A stretch of DNA of 64,000 nt from JALYGY01 sp963800975 (GCA_963800975.1 CAWDDB010000019.1:1-64000), one strand, 5' to 3'; positions 9,256 to 18,879 are shown, numbered from the stretch's first letter. Notes: generated by a model from the sequence alone, not told the origin. Numbers and translations are program-made.

Positions 9256-10047
9256 ATGCCTGAAGACTATAGCCTTCTGGTTCGGACCGACGAGGGGCCC
9301 GTCGCGACCGTCTCCCTCGCGCGGCCCGACGCGCGCAACGCCATGAACGCGGCGCTCATCGAGGAGCTGACGCGCTGCTTCGAGGAGCTGGCGGAGGACG
9401 ACGGCGTGCGGGTTGTCGTGCTGGGCGGAGAGGGCCCTGTTTTCTGTGCCGGGGCGGACATCGGGTACATGCGCGAGACCGCAGGCTACTCGTACGAGGA
9501 GAACCTGGAGGATGCCAGGCGGCTCGCGACGATGTTCCGGTCAATCGACGAGCTCCCGAAGCCGGTGGTGGCGAAGGTGCGGGGCGCGGCGATCGGCGGC
9601 GGGGCAGGGCTCGTGGCGGCGGCTGACGTGGCCGTGGTCGCCGAGGGCACGCGCTTCGCGTTCTCCGAGGTGCGTCTGGGGATAGCGCCGGCGACCATCG
9701 CGCCGTTCGTGGTGCGCAAGATCGGCCTGTCGAGAGCGCGGGCGCTCTTCCTGTCAGGCGAGAGATTCGAGGCTAGTGAGGCGCGGGAGATCGGGCTGGT
9801 ACACGAGGTCGCGCCGGAAGGTGACCTGGCCCAGGGGACGCAGGACGTGGTCTCGGGGTTGTTGCAGGGGGGGCCCGACGCCCAGGCGGCGATCAAGGGC
9901 CTCCTGCGCCAGGTTGAGGCCACAGAGCCGATGGAGGCGCTCGGGCTGATGACAGGCCTTATCGCTGACCTGAGGACGGGGGAGGAGGGACAGGAGGGGC
10001 TCGGCGCTTTCCTCGAGAAGCGCGAGCCCCGCTGGAGATCTTCGTGA
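9256..10047 (+). CDS. Enoyl-CoA hydratase (probable methylglutaconyl-CoA hydratase)
   Basis: A crotonase-superfamily protein of 263 residues. It carries the oxyanion-hole segments GPVFCAGADIGYM and GGGAGLVAAADVAV, and the second glutamate in FAFSEVRLGIAP. It sits between the two carboxylase subunits, where liu-type leucine clusters place methylglutaconyl-CoA hydratase, the step that makes HMG-CoA. Its stop overlaps the next start in GTGA, so translation is probably coupled. Substrate assignment is by context. Confidence 0.87.
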   Translation: MPEDYSLLVRTDEGPVATVSLARPDARNAMNAALIEELTRCFEELAEDDGVRVVVLGGEGPVFCAGADIGYMRETAGYSYEENLEDARRLATMFRSIDELPKPVVAKVRGAAIGGGAGLVAAADVAVVAEGTRFAFSEVRLGIAPATIAPFVVRKIGLSRARALFLSGERFEASEAREIGLVHEVAPEGDLAQGTQDVVSGLLQGGPDAQAAIKGLLRQVEATEPMEALGLMTGLIADLRTGEEGQEGLGAFLEKREPRWRSS

Positions 10048-11688
10048 CCTTCGGCAAGCTCCTGATCGCGAACCGTGGGGAGATAGCGGTGCGCGTGATA
10101 CTGGCCTGCCGCGAGCTGGGCATCAGCCTCGGTCGCCGTCTACTCCGAGGCGGACGAGAACGCGCTGCACCGCCGCCTGGCCGACGAGGCTTACCCCATC
10201 GGCCCCGCCCCGGCTCCCGAAAGCTACTTGAACAGCGAGAGGATACTGGAGGCGGTCGAGGCGTCGGGAGCGGAGGCGGTCCACCCTGGGTACGGGTTCC
10301 TCTCCGAGAGCGCCCCCTTCGCCCGCGCCGTCGAGGCGGCCGGGGCTGTCTGGGTCGGACCGTCGCCCGAGGCCATGGAAGCGATGGGCTTCAAGGTCAG
10401 GGCGAAGCAACTGGCGCAGCAGGCTGGCGTGCCCACCGTCCCAGGCTACGACGGGCAGGACGGGACCGAGGAGAGGCTAGCCGAGGAGGCGGAGCGGATC
10501 GGCTATCCGGTCCTGGTAAAGGCGAGCGCAGGCGGCGGCGGACGCGGGATGCGCGCCGTCCAGAGACCGCAGGACTTCGCCGAGGCCGTGAGGGGCGCGA
10601 GGCGCGAGGCGGAGGCCGCTTTCGGCGACGGGTCGGTGTTCCTCGAGAAGCTCATCGAGGACCCCAGGCACGTCGAGGTGCAGGTGATCGGGGACGCGGA
10701 GGGCAACGTCCTCCACCTGTACGAGCGGGAGTGCTCGATCCAGCGCCGCCACCAGAAGGTCGTCGAGGAGGCACCCTCGCCCGCCCTCGACCCCGACCTG
10801 CGCGAGAAGATATGCGCCTCGGCCGTCAGCCTGGCCAGGCAGGCCGGCTACCGCAACGCCGGAACGGTCGAGTTCCTGCTCGACGGCGACGACTTCTACT
10901 TTCTGGAGATGAACGCCCGACTGCAGGTCGAGCATCCGGTCACGGAGCTGGTGACGGGCCTGGATCTCGTCCATCTCCAGCTGGCCGTCGCCGCGGGCGA
11001 GCCCCTGCCTATCTCCCAGGAGGACGTCACGCTACGCGGAAGCGCCATAGAAGTCCGGATCTACGCCGAGGAGGACGGCATGCCGGCGGGCGGGCGGCTG
11101 CTCGCCTTCGACCCGGCGGAGGGCCCCGGCATCCGAAACGACACCGGGGTCGAGGCCGGGGACGAGATCTCGCTCTACTACGACCCCATGATCGCGAAGC
11201 TCATAGTCTCGGCCGCGAGCAGGAGCGCCGCGGTGCGGAGGCTGCGCCGCGCGCTGCGGGACTACTCTGTCCTCGGCGTCCCGACCAACCTTCCGTTGCT
11301 GCGCCGCATCGCCGGCCACGCGGCCTTCTCCGCCGGTGAGACCACCGTGCGCTTTCTCGAGTCACACGGCCTCACCAGGACCGCGCCGGACCCCGAGGTC
11401 CCCCGCAACGCCGTGTTACTCGCTGCGGCGGGAGAGCTCTCGCGCCTGACGCCGGGCGACCCTTTCGCAGCCGGGCCCTGGCGCACCCTCGGGGCTTCTC
11501 GGCTTCGCTACACGGCAGGGGAGAGGGAGTACGTGGTCGAGGCAGGTCGCGTGGACGAGAGGAAGCTCGAGCTGAGGCTGGACGGCAGGACCGCCAAGGT
11601 AGAGGTTCTCTCCGAACAGGATGGGCGTCTGCAAGCGGTCGTTGACGGTAGCGCGATGATGGCCGGTCTCGGCTTTCGAAGGGCCTGA
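10044..11688 (+). pseudogene. Methylcrotonyl/acetyl-CoA carboxylase alpha: biotin carboxylase part, frameshifted
   Basis: This is the biotin carboxylase subunit, which uses ATP and bicarbonate to carboxylate biotin. GTG 10044 overlaps the hydratase stop and reads MTFGKLLIANRGEIAVRVILACRELGI. One extra base near 10122 then shifts the frame before SVAVYSEADENALHRRLADEAYPIG. Downstream are the ATP-grasp glycine loop KASAGGGGRGMR, HVEVQV and ECSIQRRHQK, and the metal/catalytic segment FLEMNARLQVEHPVTE. A second extra base near 11662 seems to cut the chain from the biotin-carrier domain: correcting it joins DGSAMM to PVSAFEGPDVLVTMDGESYRL. The corrected protein is about 650 residues, standard for MCC alpha. 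Error or real lesion cannot be told from the sequence. Confidence 0.87.
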
Positions 11689-11689
11689 C

Positions 11690-11998
11690 GTGCTGGTCAC
11701 GATGGACGGCGAAAGCTACAGGCTCGCCGTGCCGTCACCACCCGACGTCGACGAGGTGGGTCCGGAAGCCGGCTCACCAGGCGCCAGCCTGACGGCTCCG
11801 ATGCCAGGCACCGTCGTGAAGGTCCTAGTCGGTGAGGGCGACGAGGTCGACGAGGGGCAGCCGCTGCTGGTCCTCGAGGCGATGAAGATGGAGCAGACGG
11901 TAGCCGCGCCCCACGCCGGCAGGGTCGCCTCGATCCCATTCGGCGAAGGTGAGCTAGTCCCCGGTGGTGCCGTGCTCGCCGAGATCGAGGAGCCGTGA
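11690..11998 (+). CDS. Biotin carboxyl carrier domain (probable C-terminus of carboxylase alpha)
   Basis: A 102-residue reading frame with the biotinyl domain: APMPGTVVKVLVGEGDEVDEGQPLLVLEAMKMEQ carries the biotin-accepting lysine in AMKM. It could start at GTG 11690 with GAAGGG six bases upstream. However, the sequence just before it (VSAFEGPDVLV) matches the linker normally found inside a single alpha chain. Most likely it is the end of the preceding gene, cut off by a one-base frameshift. As a separate protein it would still be a functional carrier. Confidence 0.8.
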   Translation: MLVTMDGESYRLAVPSPPDVDEVGPEAGSPGASLTAPMPGTVVKVLVGEGDEVDEGQPLLVLEAMKMEQTVAAPHAGRVASIPFGEGELVPGGAVLAEIEEP

Positions 11999-12053
11999 AC
12001 CCGCGTCCGTGATCTCCTGGTCGGCGTTTGCGACGCATCCGACGTCGCTGTAA

Positions 12054-12067
12054 GATTGTATACAATC
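12054..12067. promoter_or_regulatory. Putative GntR/FadR-type operator
   Basis: GATTGTATACAATC is a perfect 14-bp palindrome, containing the core TTGTATACAA typical of sites bound by FCD-domain GntR regulators. It lies about 50-60 bases before the regulator gene. TACAAT (12061-12066) inside it could serve as a -10 box, so binding would block transcription. This suggests autoregulation and control of the CoA-transferase, lyase and hydantoinase genes. The assignment is by pattern only. Confidence 0.6.
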
Positions 12068-12120
12068 GGTCGTGTGAGGCTGATGGGGTCAGGGAGAGGA
12101 GAAGGCTGCGGGGTTACCAC

Positions 12121-12791
12121 GTGGGGAGAGGCGGGACGGTCCGCAAGGCGTTTACGAGCGTCTGCGGCGTTCGATCATCGAGGGCGAGTATGGTCCCGAG
12201 GAGCGTTTGGTGGAGGGACAGCTGGCCGAGCGGATCGGGGTGAGCCGGACGCCGATCCGGCAGGCTCTAACGATGCTCGAGTCGGAGGGGTTGGTGGAGA
12301 TCGCGCCGAACAAAGGCGCGGTGGTGTGTTCGTTCTCGATCGAGGATGTGTGGGACATCTACGACCTGCGGGCGGTGCTCGAGGGCCACGCTGCAAGGCG
12401 CGCGGCCGGGCGGATAGAGGGTGTCAAGCTCTCGCGGCTGCGTGAGCTGGTCGAGGAGATGGAGGGGCTGACTGGCCGGAGGTTCGCGGATCGCGAAGAG
12501 GAGGTCAGGCTACTCGTCGCGCTCAACAACGAGTTCCACGGGGCGATCATCGAGGCTAGCCGCAACGGCCGGCTGAGGCGCCTCGTCAAGCGAACCGTCG
12601 AGGTGCCGCTCGTCTTCAAGGCGTTCTTCTGGTACGGACCGGGGGAGCGTGCGATCTCCAACCACTACCACCGCCAGATCCTCGGAGCGCTCGAATCCGG
12701 CGACGGCGAGCGGGCGGAGATCATCATGCGCGAGCACGTCTACGAGGGCCGCGACTTCGTGATAAAGGCCCTGAAGGAGGAGTTGACTTGA
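12121..12791 (+). CDS. GntR-family (FCD) transcriptional regulator, 5' end probably frameshifted
   Basis: A DNA-binding regulator with an N-terminal winged helix (VEGQLAERIGVSRTPIRQALTMLESEGLVE) and an FCD ligand domain (DLRAVLEGHAARRAA ... NNEFHGAIIEAS ... HYHRQILGALESGDGERAEIIMREHV). From GTG 12207 the first recognition-domain helix would be lost. That helix, VYERLRRSIIEGEYGPEERL, is encoded in the same frame just upstream, but with no ATG, GTG or TTG start. A missing base near 12150 would link it to GTG 12121 (VGRGGTVRK). The gene follows a palindromic operator and overlaps the CoA-transferase start by four bases. The ligand is probably an acyl-CoA or organic acid; this is inference. Confidence 0.82.
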
Positions 12792-14005
12792 GCGAGATGG
12801 GGAACGGGGCTCCGCTGCCTCTGCGTGGGGTCCGGGTTGTGGAGATGGGGAGCCTGCTTGCTGGCCCATTCTGCGGCCAGCTCCTCGCGGACTTCGGGGC
12901 TGAGGTTATCAAGGTGGAGCCGCCCGGGAAGGGGGATCCCATGCGCGAGTGGGGGCGCCACCGCAAGGAAGGACGCACCCTCTGGTGGCCGATCATCGCC
13001 CGAAACAAGAAGTCCGTCACCCTGAACCTGCGCGAGGAGGAGGGCCAGGAGCTTGCCCGCAGGCTCGCCGCGGAGTCCGACGTGCTCGTCGAGAACTTCC
13101 GTCCCGGAACCATGGAACGCTGGGGGCTTGGCTACGACGCCTTGAGCGGGATCAACCCCGGGCTCGTCATGGTGCGCGTCTCGGGATACGGGCAGACGGG
13201 GCCGTACAGGGACCAGGCGGGGTTCGGGTCGATCGGCGAAGCGATGGGCGGGATCCGGCACGTGACGGGCTACCCCGACCGTCCGCCGCCGCGCGTCGGG
13301 ATCAGCCTCGGCGACTCCCTCGCTGCGACGTTCGGGGCCCTGGGCGCGATGACGGCCCTCTTCAACCGCGAGCGGCACGGCGGCGGTGGTCAGGTCGTGG
13401 ACGTGGGGATCTACGAGGCGGTCCTCGCGCTCATGGAGAGCACGATCCCCGAGTACGCGCTCACCGGCCACGTCAGGGGCCGCACGGGGGCCATACTGCC
13501 CTTCGTGGCGCCGTCCAACACCTACCCCACGGGGGACGGCGACTACATCGTGATCGGGGCCAACGCGGACGGCGTCTTCGGCCGGCTCGCGAAGGCGCTC
13601 GGCCATCCGGAGTGGGCCGAGAGCGAGCGGTACGCCACCCACCACGCGCGCGGCGAGAACCAGGAGGAGCTGGACGACGAGATCTCCGAATGGACCAGGG
13701 CACGGACCGCCGACGAAGTGCTCGAAGCCATGAGGGAGGCCAGCGTTCCTGCCGGGAAGCTGTTCACCGCGGAGGACATGCTCTCGGACGAGCACTACGC
13801 GGCGCGCGGCAACGTGGTCGAGGTCGAGGACCCGGAGATAGGGCCTTTCCCGATGCAGAACGTGGTGCCTCGGCTCTCCGAGACCCCCGGTAGCGTGCGC
13901 TGGACCGGCCCGAAGCTGGGGCAGCACAACGACGAGGTGTGGGGCACCGTGCTGGGTCTGGGCGCGGACGAGATCGAAGGGCTGCGCGAACGGGGCATCG
14001 TGTGA
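12788..14005 (+). CDS. CaiB/BaiF family III CoA-transferase
   Basis: This transfers CoA between carboxylic acids; 405 residues. TTG 12788 overlaps the regulator stop and has AAGGAGGAG seven bases before it. Family hallmarks are VVEMGSLLAGPFCGQLLADFGAEVIKVE at the N-terminus, RNKKSVTLNL, LVENFRPGTMERWGLGYD, and Asp176 in SLGDSLAATFGALGAM, the likely acyl-carrying aspartate. The C-terminal PVGPFP-like segment is PEIGPFPMQN. Location between the regulator and HMG-CoA lyase suggests it activates a branched or dicarboxylic acid entering the same pathway. The substrate is unknown. Confidence 0.88.
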   Translation: MSEMGNGAPLPLRGVRVVEMGSLLAGPFCGQLLADFGAEVIKVEPPGKGDPMREWGRHRKEGRTLWWPIIARNKKSVTLNLREEEGQELARRLAAESDVLVENFRPGTMERWGLGYDALSGINPGLVMVRVSGYGQTGPYRDQAGFGSIGEAMGGIRHVTGYPDRPPPRVGISLGDSLAATFGALGAMTALFNRERHGGGGQVVDVGIYEAVLALMESTIPEYALTGHVRGRTGAILPFVAPSNTYPTGDGDYIVIGANADGVFGRLAKALGHPEWAESERYATHHARGENQEELDDEISEWTRARTADEVLEAMREASVPAGKLFTAEDMLSDEHYAARGNVVEVEDPEIGPFPMQNVVPRLSETPGSVRWTGPKLGQHNDEVWGTVLGLGADEIEGLRERGIV

Positions 14006-14886
14006 CGCGCGTGGAGGTGGTGGACGTCGGTCCGCGCGACGGGCTCCAGAACGAGGACGAGATACTCGCCCCTGAGGTCCGCGCCGAGCTCTGCGACAAG
14101 CTGGCGGCCGCTGGCGTCCCTCGTGTCGAGGCCGCGAGCTTCGTCAACCCGAAGCGGGTGCCCCAGATGGCCGGCGCCGAGGAGGTAATGGCCGCCATAG
14201 AGCGTAGGCCAGGGACCACCTACGCCGGGTTAGTCCTCAACGAAAAGGGCTACGAGCGGGCGGTGGAGGCCGGGGTGGACGAGGTGCGCTATGCCTTCCC
14301 GGTGACCGACACCTTCGCGGGGCGCAACCAGAACACCACGGTCGTCGCCGCGACCGAGCTCGCGGAGAGGCTGGTAGAGCGGGCTCGCCTCGACGGGGTG
14401 AGGATCTCCATAACGCTCAGCGCGGCTTTCGGGGATCCCTTCGAAGGAAAGGTAGAGGCGGGGCACGTGCTTGGCATCGCGGGGAAGGTCGCGCGGGCGA
14501 ACCCGGACGAGATCGTGCTGGCCGACACCATCGGCGTCGGTGTCCCCGGCCAGGCGCGCGAGCTCGTCACCGAGGTGCTCGCCTTCGGGACCACCGTCGG
14601 GTGCCACTTCCACGACACCCGCAACACGGGCATCGCCAACGCCGTGGCGGCCGTCGAGTCCGGCGCCACCGTGCTCGACGCGTCGGTCGCCGGGACGGGC
14701 GGCTGCCCCTTCGCCCCGCGCGCGACCGGCAACATAGCGACCGAGGACCTCGTGTACCTGCTGCACGGGATGGGATACGAGACCGGCATAGACCTCGATG
14801 CGCTCATCGAGGTCGCGGGGTGGATGGAAGAGCAACTTGGCAAGCAGCTGCCCGGACAGGTGTACAGGGCGGGAAATTTCGCGTGA
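14002..14886 (+). CDS. Hydroxymethylglutaryl-CoA lyase
   Basis: This cleaves HMG-CoA to acetyl-CoA and acetoacetate, the last step of leucine breakdown; 294 residues, a standard length. GTG 14002 overlaps the CoA-transferase stop. The HMGL-like TIM barrel shows VEVVDVGPRDGLQNE with the catalytic Arg12-Asp13, the metal-binding GCHFHDTRNTG, and the mobile-loop cysteine in GTGGCPFAPRATGN. Together with the carboxylase and hydratase upstream it completes a liu-type route. Confidence 0.92.
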   Translation: MTRVEVVDVGPRDGLQNEDEILAPEVRAELCDKLAAAGVPRVEAASFVNPKRVPQMAGAEEVMAAIERRPGTTYAGLVLNEKGYERAVEAGVDEVRYAFPVTDTFAGRNQNTTVVAATELAERLVERARLDGVRISITLSAAFGDPFEGKVEAGHVLGIAGKVARANPDEIVLADTIGVGVPGQARELVTEVLAFGTTVGCHFHDTRNTGIANAVAAVESGATVLDASVAGTGGCPFAPRATGNIATEDLVYLLHGMGYETGIDLDALIEVAGWMEEQLGKQLPGQVYRAGNFA

Positions 14887-14930
14887 GCGGTCAACGATCG
14901 GCTGACGGCCGAGCGACCGAAGGGAGCAAG

Positions 14931-16985
14931 ATGGCACACAACGTGGCTGTTGACGTGGGTGGTACCTTCACGGACGTGCTCGTCTTCGACGAGGAGTCTG
15001 GCGAGCTAACTGAAGGGAAGGTCCTGACCACGCCGGAGGACCCGTCCAGGGGCGTGGTCGAGGGGATAGAGGCAGTGTGCGAGAAGGTTGGGATCTCCTT
15101 CACCGACCTGCACCTGCTCTTCCACGGCACAACCGTGGTGACGAACATGATCCTCACCAACACCGGATCCCGGGTAGGCCTGTTCACGACAAAGGGCCAC
15201 GAGCAGGTACTGCTCCTGGCCCGCGCCTGGACCCCGGGCCCACTCTACGGCTGGATGGCCCTCCAGAAGCCCGACCCGCCCGCCGACCCCACGGACACCG
15301 TCGGCATCTCGGGCCGGATCGGCCCGGACGGAGCCGTCTTGACCGAACTGGACGAGGACGAGGTGCGCGAGGGGGTGCGGAGGCTCGTGGATCGGGGGGT
15401 CGAGTCGATCGCCATCGGATTCCTGAACTCCTACGCCAACCCCGAGCACGAGCGGCTGGCCCGCGACATCGTGCGGGAGGCTTACCCCGACCTTTCGGTC
15501 TCCATATCGTCGGACATCGGGCAGGAGTACGGCGAGTACGAGCGGACGCTAACCACCGTCGTCAACACCGCGGTGCAGCCGCGCACGGTCCTCTACATGA
15601 GGAATTTTGAGTCCTCGATCGGGGAGAAGCGCTTCGGGGGCGCCCTATCCATCGTACGCTCCGACGGCGGAGCGATGAGCACGGAGGCGGTCGCGGAACG
15701 ACCGATCCAGATAGCCCTGTCGGGTCCATCGGGCGGCGTCACGGGTTCGGCTTACCTGGCGCGCGAGATCGGGGTCAGGGACATCCTGACCTTCGACATG
15801 GGCGGCACCTCCACTGACGTCTCGCTGTGCCTGGACGGGGAGACGCCGGTGCGCCGCGACATCCAGCTCGGCTACTTCCAGTTCAAGTCCCCGGCGGTGG
15901 ACGTGCACAGCGTGGGCGCAGGCGGCGGCTCCGTCGCCTTCGTCTCCGCGAGCGGGGCCCTGCAGGTCGGTCCGGCGAGCGCAGGGGCTGACCCCGGACC
16001 GGCTGCCTACGGCCGCGGGGGTGAGGCCCCGACCGTGACGGACGCGAACGTGGTGCTGCACCGCATCCCGCCGGGCGTCGCCCTCGGCGGCACGCTCGAG
16101 CTGGACGAGGACGCTGCCCGCAAGGTGGTCGAGACGTTGGCCGGCCAGCTCGAGATGGGCGTGGAGGAGGCGGCCGAGGCCATCCTCGAGATCGTCAACG
16201 AGAACATGCACGCCGCGTTGCGCGTCGTCAGCGTCGAGCGCGGCCACGACCCGAGGGAGTTCGCGCTCGTGGCGTTCGGTGGAGCGGGGCCGATGCACGC
16301 GAACGCGCTCGGGCGCCTGATCCGGTCCCGCTCCGTGATAGTTCCGCCGACGCCTGGCGTGATGAGCGCGCTTGGCTTCCTCTCGTCCGACATCCAGAAC
16401 GAGTTCCCGGAGACGTACCTGCGGATCGCAGAGGAGACCCAGGCCTCCGAGCTAAGGGAGACGATCGAGGGCCTCATCCAGCAGGCGGACGAGTGGCTGG
16501 ACGGCGAGGGGGTCGAGGAGGACAGGAAGCGCTTCGACCTGTACGCGGACTGCCGCTACTACCTGCAGAATATCCAGATCCCCTGCCGCTTCGAGCTGGA
16601 CGAGCTAGCGGGGGAGGACAGCACCTTCTTACGCGAGCGCTTCGAGGAGGCCCACAGCCAACGCTACAACTTCGAGCTGCCCGACTCGCCGCTCGAGATC
16701 GCCACCGTCCGCGTCGTCGGGCGCGGCACCATAAGGGGCGTGAGCCTGCTGGAAGACGAGGACGAGGACCGCGCGGATGCCTCAGCCGCCGTCTCGCGCA
16801 AGGAGAAAGTCTACTTCGGCGGCGGGTGGGTCGAGACCCCGATCTACGACCGCGCCAGGCTGAGGCCGGGCAACGCGGTCGAGGGCCCGGCCATCGTCGC
16901 GCAGGACGACACGACGACCGTCATCGAGCCGGGCTTCGTGGGGGCGGTAGACAGCTTCGGGAACATCAGGATCGAGGAGGCCTAG
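14931..16985 (+). CDS. Hydantoinase/oxoprolinase subunit A (HyuA type)
   Basis: The ATP-dependent cyclic-amide hydrolase subunit of the N-methylhydantoinase / 5-oxoprolinase / acetone-carboxylase family; 684 residues. ATG 14931 has AGGGAG upstream and gives MAHNVAVDVGGTFTDVLVFDE, the actin-like phosphate loop. A second ATPase motif, DILTFDMGGTSTDVSL, and SVGAGGGSVAFV with AGADPGPAAYGRGG follow, all typical of the HyuA core. It pairs with the HyuB-type gene four bases downstream. The natural substrate (hydantoin, N-methylhydantoin or oxoproline) cannot be decided from sequence. The downstream amidase favours N-methylhydantoin. Confidence 0.9.
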   Translation: MAHNVAVDVGGTFTDVLVFDEESGELTEGKVLTTPEDPSRGVVEGIEAVCEKVGISFTDLHLLFHGTTVVTNMILTNTGSRVGLFTTKGHEQVLLLARAWTPGPLYGWMALQKPDPPADPTDTVGISGRIGPDGAVLTELDEDEVREGVRRLVDRGVESIAIGFLNSYANPEHERLARDIVREAYPDLSVSISSDIGQEYGEYERTLTTVVNTAVQPRTVLYMRNFESSIGEKRFGGALSIVRSDGGAMSTEAVAERPIQIALSGPSGGVTGSAYLAREIGVRDILTFDMGGTSTDVSLCLDGETPVRRDIQLGYFQFKSPAVDVHSVGAGGGSVAFVSASGALQVGPASAGADPGPAAYGRGGEAPTVTDANVVLHRIPPGVALGGTLELDEDAARKVVETLAGQLEMGVEEAAEAILEIVNENMHAALRVVSVERGHDPREFALVAFGGAGPMHANALGRLIRSRSVIVPPTPGVMSALGFLSSDIQNEFPETYLRIAEETQASELRETIEGLIQQADEWLDGEGVEEDRKRFDLYADCRYYLQNIQIPCRFELDELAGEDSTFLRERFEEAHSQRYNFELPDSPLEIATVRVVGRGTIRGVSLLEDEDEDRADASAAVSRKEKVYFGGGWVETPIYDRARLRPGNAVEGPAIVAQDDTTTVIEPGFVGAVDSFGNIRIEEA

Positions 16986-16989
16986 CGAG

Positions 16990-18879
16990 ATGGTTTTGCA
17001 CGAAGGTACAACCCCGGACTTCGTTCGCGAGCACGACATAGACCACGTCACCCTCGACATCATCGAGAACGCGCTCAAGAACATCCGCTACGAGATGGAC
17101 CGCGTGCTCGTCACCACGGCTGTCAGCCCGATCATCCGCGAGCAGGCCGACGAGTTCCCGCTGATAGCCGACCGCAAGGGGCGCATGATCGTGGGTCAGT
17201 TCGGAAGCCCCGTCGACACCGTCCTCGAGAACTCACCCTACAAGGTCGAGGATCTGAAGGATGGCGACGTCATCGCCCTCAACGACCCGTACATGATGGA
17301 GGGGAGCACCTCGCACCTGCCGGACATCCTGATCGTCCGTCCCATCTTCCACGCTGACGAGCACGTAGGCTACGCCCTGCAGTGGGGCAACCTGATGGAC
17401 GTCGGCGGAAAGACCGCCGGCTCCATCCCGATAGACGCGCGCTCGATCCATGAGGAGGGCATCCGCATGCCCCCCGTGAAGCTCTACGATGGCGGCAAGC
17501 TGAACGAAGAGGTCCTGCGCTTTTTCTGCCACAATTCGCGCACCCCGCGCGAGACCCGTGCGGACATCATGGCGATAGCCGCGGGGACGGCCGCGGGTGC
17601 GCAGCGGGTCAGAGACATCTGCGAACGTTTCGGCAAGGACACCTACCTGGAGGCGTGCGACGCGCTCCTGGACCGGACCCGCAACAGCATCATCGGCCTG
17701 ATCCGGCAGCTGATCCCCGAGGGCCAGACCTTCGAGTTCGAGGACTACACCGACGACGACGGGCTCGGCAACGGCCCGATCAAGCTGAAGCTCACGATGT
17801 GGCGCGAGGGAGATACCCTGCACCTCGACTGGGCCGGCACCGACAAGCAGGTCCCAGGCCCCGTGAACTTCCTCCTGAACAAGGAGATGTTCCAGATGTT
17901 CGCCGGGGTGTTCCTTATCTCCGCCGTGGACCCCACGATCCTGTTCAATGACGGCTACGCCGACGTTATCAAGGTGAACATCCCGGACGGCAGCGTGCTG
18001 CGCCCGAAGGCCCCCGCGCCCCTCAGCAACCGCCTCGTGGTCATGGCGCGGCTCTTCGACGTGCTCGGCGCCGTGTACGCGAAGGCAATCGGCTTCAACG
18101 TCTCCGGCTCCTACGGCACGAGCCCGAACTTCGTGTACTCGGGCACCAAAGGCGACGGCGAGTCGTTCCAGACCATGGAGATCCTGTACGGCGGCATCCC
18201 CGCCATAGCAGGCAAGGACGGCCTCGACGGACACTCCTGGTGGCCCGAGTTCCTCGCGGTGCCCGCCGAGTACATGGAAAAGTACTACCCCATGATCGTG
18301 GAGGAGTACTCGGCGCGGCGGGACTCCTGCGGCGCCGGTCTTTTCCGCGGCGGCTGCGGCATAAAGAAGGTCTACCGCTTTCTCGCCGACGGCACCATCA
18401 CCTACCAGGACGACCGCCACCACACCTACCCCTACGGCGTGGACTCAGGCAAGCCCGGGCACCCCTCGAAGAAGACCCTGATCCGCAAGGACGGCGAGAC
18501 GGTGGATCTTCCCTCCAAGGTCAGCGACGTGCCGGTGTTCGAGGGCGACCGGCTCGTCTTCGAGACCGCGGGCGCCGGCGGCGTGGGCGACCCGCTCGAG
18601 CGCGACCCGCAAGCCGTCGTCAAGGACGTGCGCTGGAACCTCATCAGCCCCGAGGCCGCCGCGAGCGAGTACGGCGTCGTGATCGGCGACGAGGGCTCGG
18701 TTGACGAAGCCGCGACCCAGACAAAGCGGGAGGAGATAAGGTCCACCCGCCCGGAGCCACCCGGCTTCGACCACGGCGACCTGCCCCCGCTCGAAGAGCA
18801 GCGGCGCGCCATAGCCGAGACGAGGCGCAAGTTCAACGAGTGGCTCTCGACCGAGCTCGGCAATGGGAACAGGGGATAA
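16990..18879 (+). CDS. Hydantoinase/oxoprolinase subunit B (HyuB type)
   Basis: The partner subunit of the ATP-dependent hydantoinase complex; 629 residues, somewhat longer than the usual 520-580. Characteristic segments are IVGQFGSPVDTVLENSPY, GDVIALNDPYMMEGSTSHLPDI near the N-terminus, RTPRETRADIMAIAAGTAAGAQRV, and GCGIKKVYRFLADGTITYQDDRHHTYPYG, close to the family's C-terminal glycine-rich core. GAGG lies just before ATG 16990 and the gap to HyuA is four bases, so the pair is cotranslated. The C-terminal 70 residues are charged and low in recognisable motifs. Confidence 0.9.
   Translation: MVLHEGTTPDFVREHDIDHVTLDIIENALKNIRYEMDRVLVTTAVSPIIREQADEFPLIADRKGRMIVGQFGSPVDTVLENSPYKVEDLKDGDVIALNDPYMMEGSTSHLPDILIVRPIFHADEHVGYALQWGNLMDVGGKTAGSIPIDARSIHEEGIRMPPVKLYDGGKLNEEVLRFFCHNSRTPRETRADIMAIAAGTAAGAQRVRDICERFGKDTYLEACDALLDRTRNSIIGLIRQLIPEGQTFEFEDYTDDDGLGNGPIKLKLTMWREGDTLHLDWAGTDKQVPGPVNFLLNKEMFQMFAGVFLISAVDPTILFNDGYADVIKVNIPDGSVLRPKAPAPLSNRLVVMARLFDVLGAVYAKAIGFNVSGSYGTSPNFVYSGTKGDGESFQTMEILYGGIPAIAGKDGLDGHSWWPEFLAVPAEYMEKYYPMIVEEYSARRDSCGAGLFRGGCGIKKVYRFLADGTITYQDDRHHTYPYGVDSGKPGHPSKKTLIRKDGETVDLPSKVSDVPVFEGDRLVFETAGAGGVGDPLERDPQAVVKDVRWNLISPEAAASEYGVVIGDEGSVDEAATQTKREEIRSTRPEPPGFDHGDLPPLEEQRRAIAETRRKFNEWLSTELGNGNRG

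Noticed and set aside
12740..13927. 395-codon open frame on the minus strand
   Set aside because: It is antisense to the CoA-transferase gene, without family resemblance or ribosome site.
17233..18423. 396-codon open frame on the minus strand
   Set aside because: It is a shadow of HyuB; the composition is Val/His/Arg-rich without motifs.
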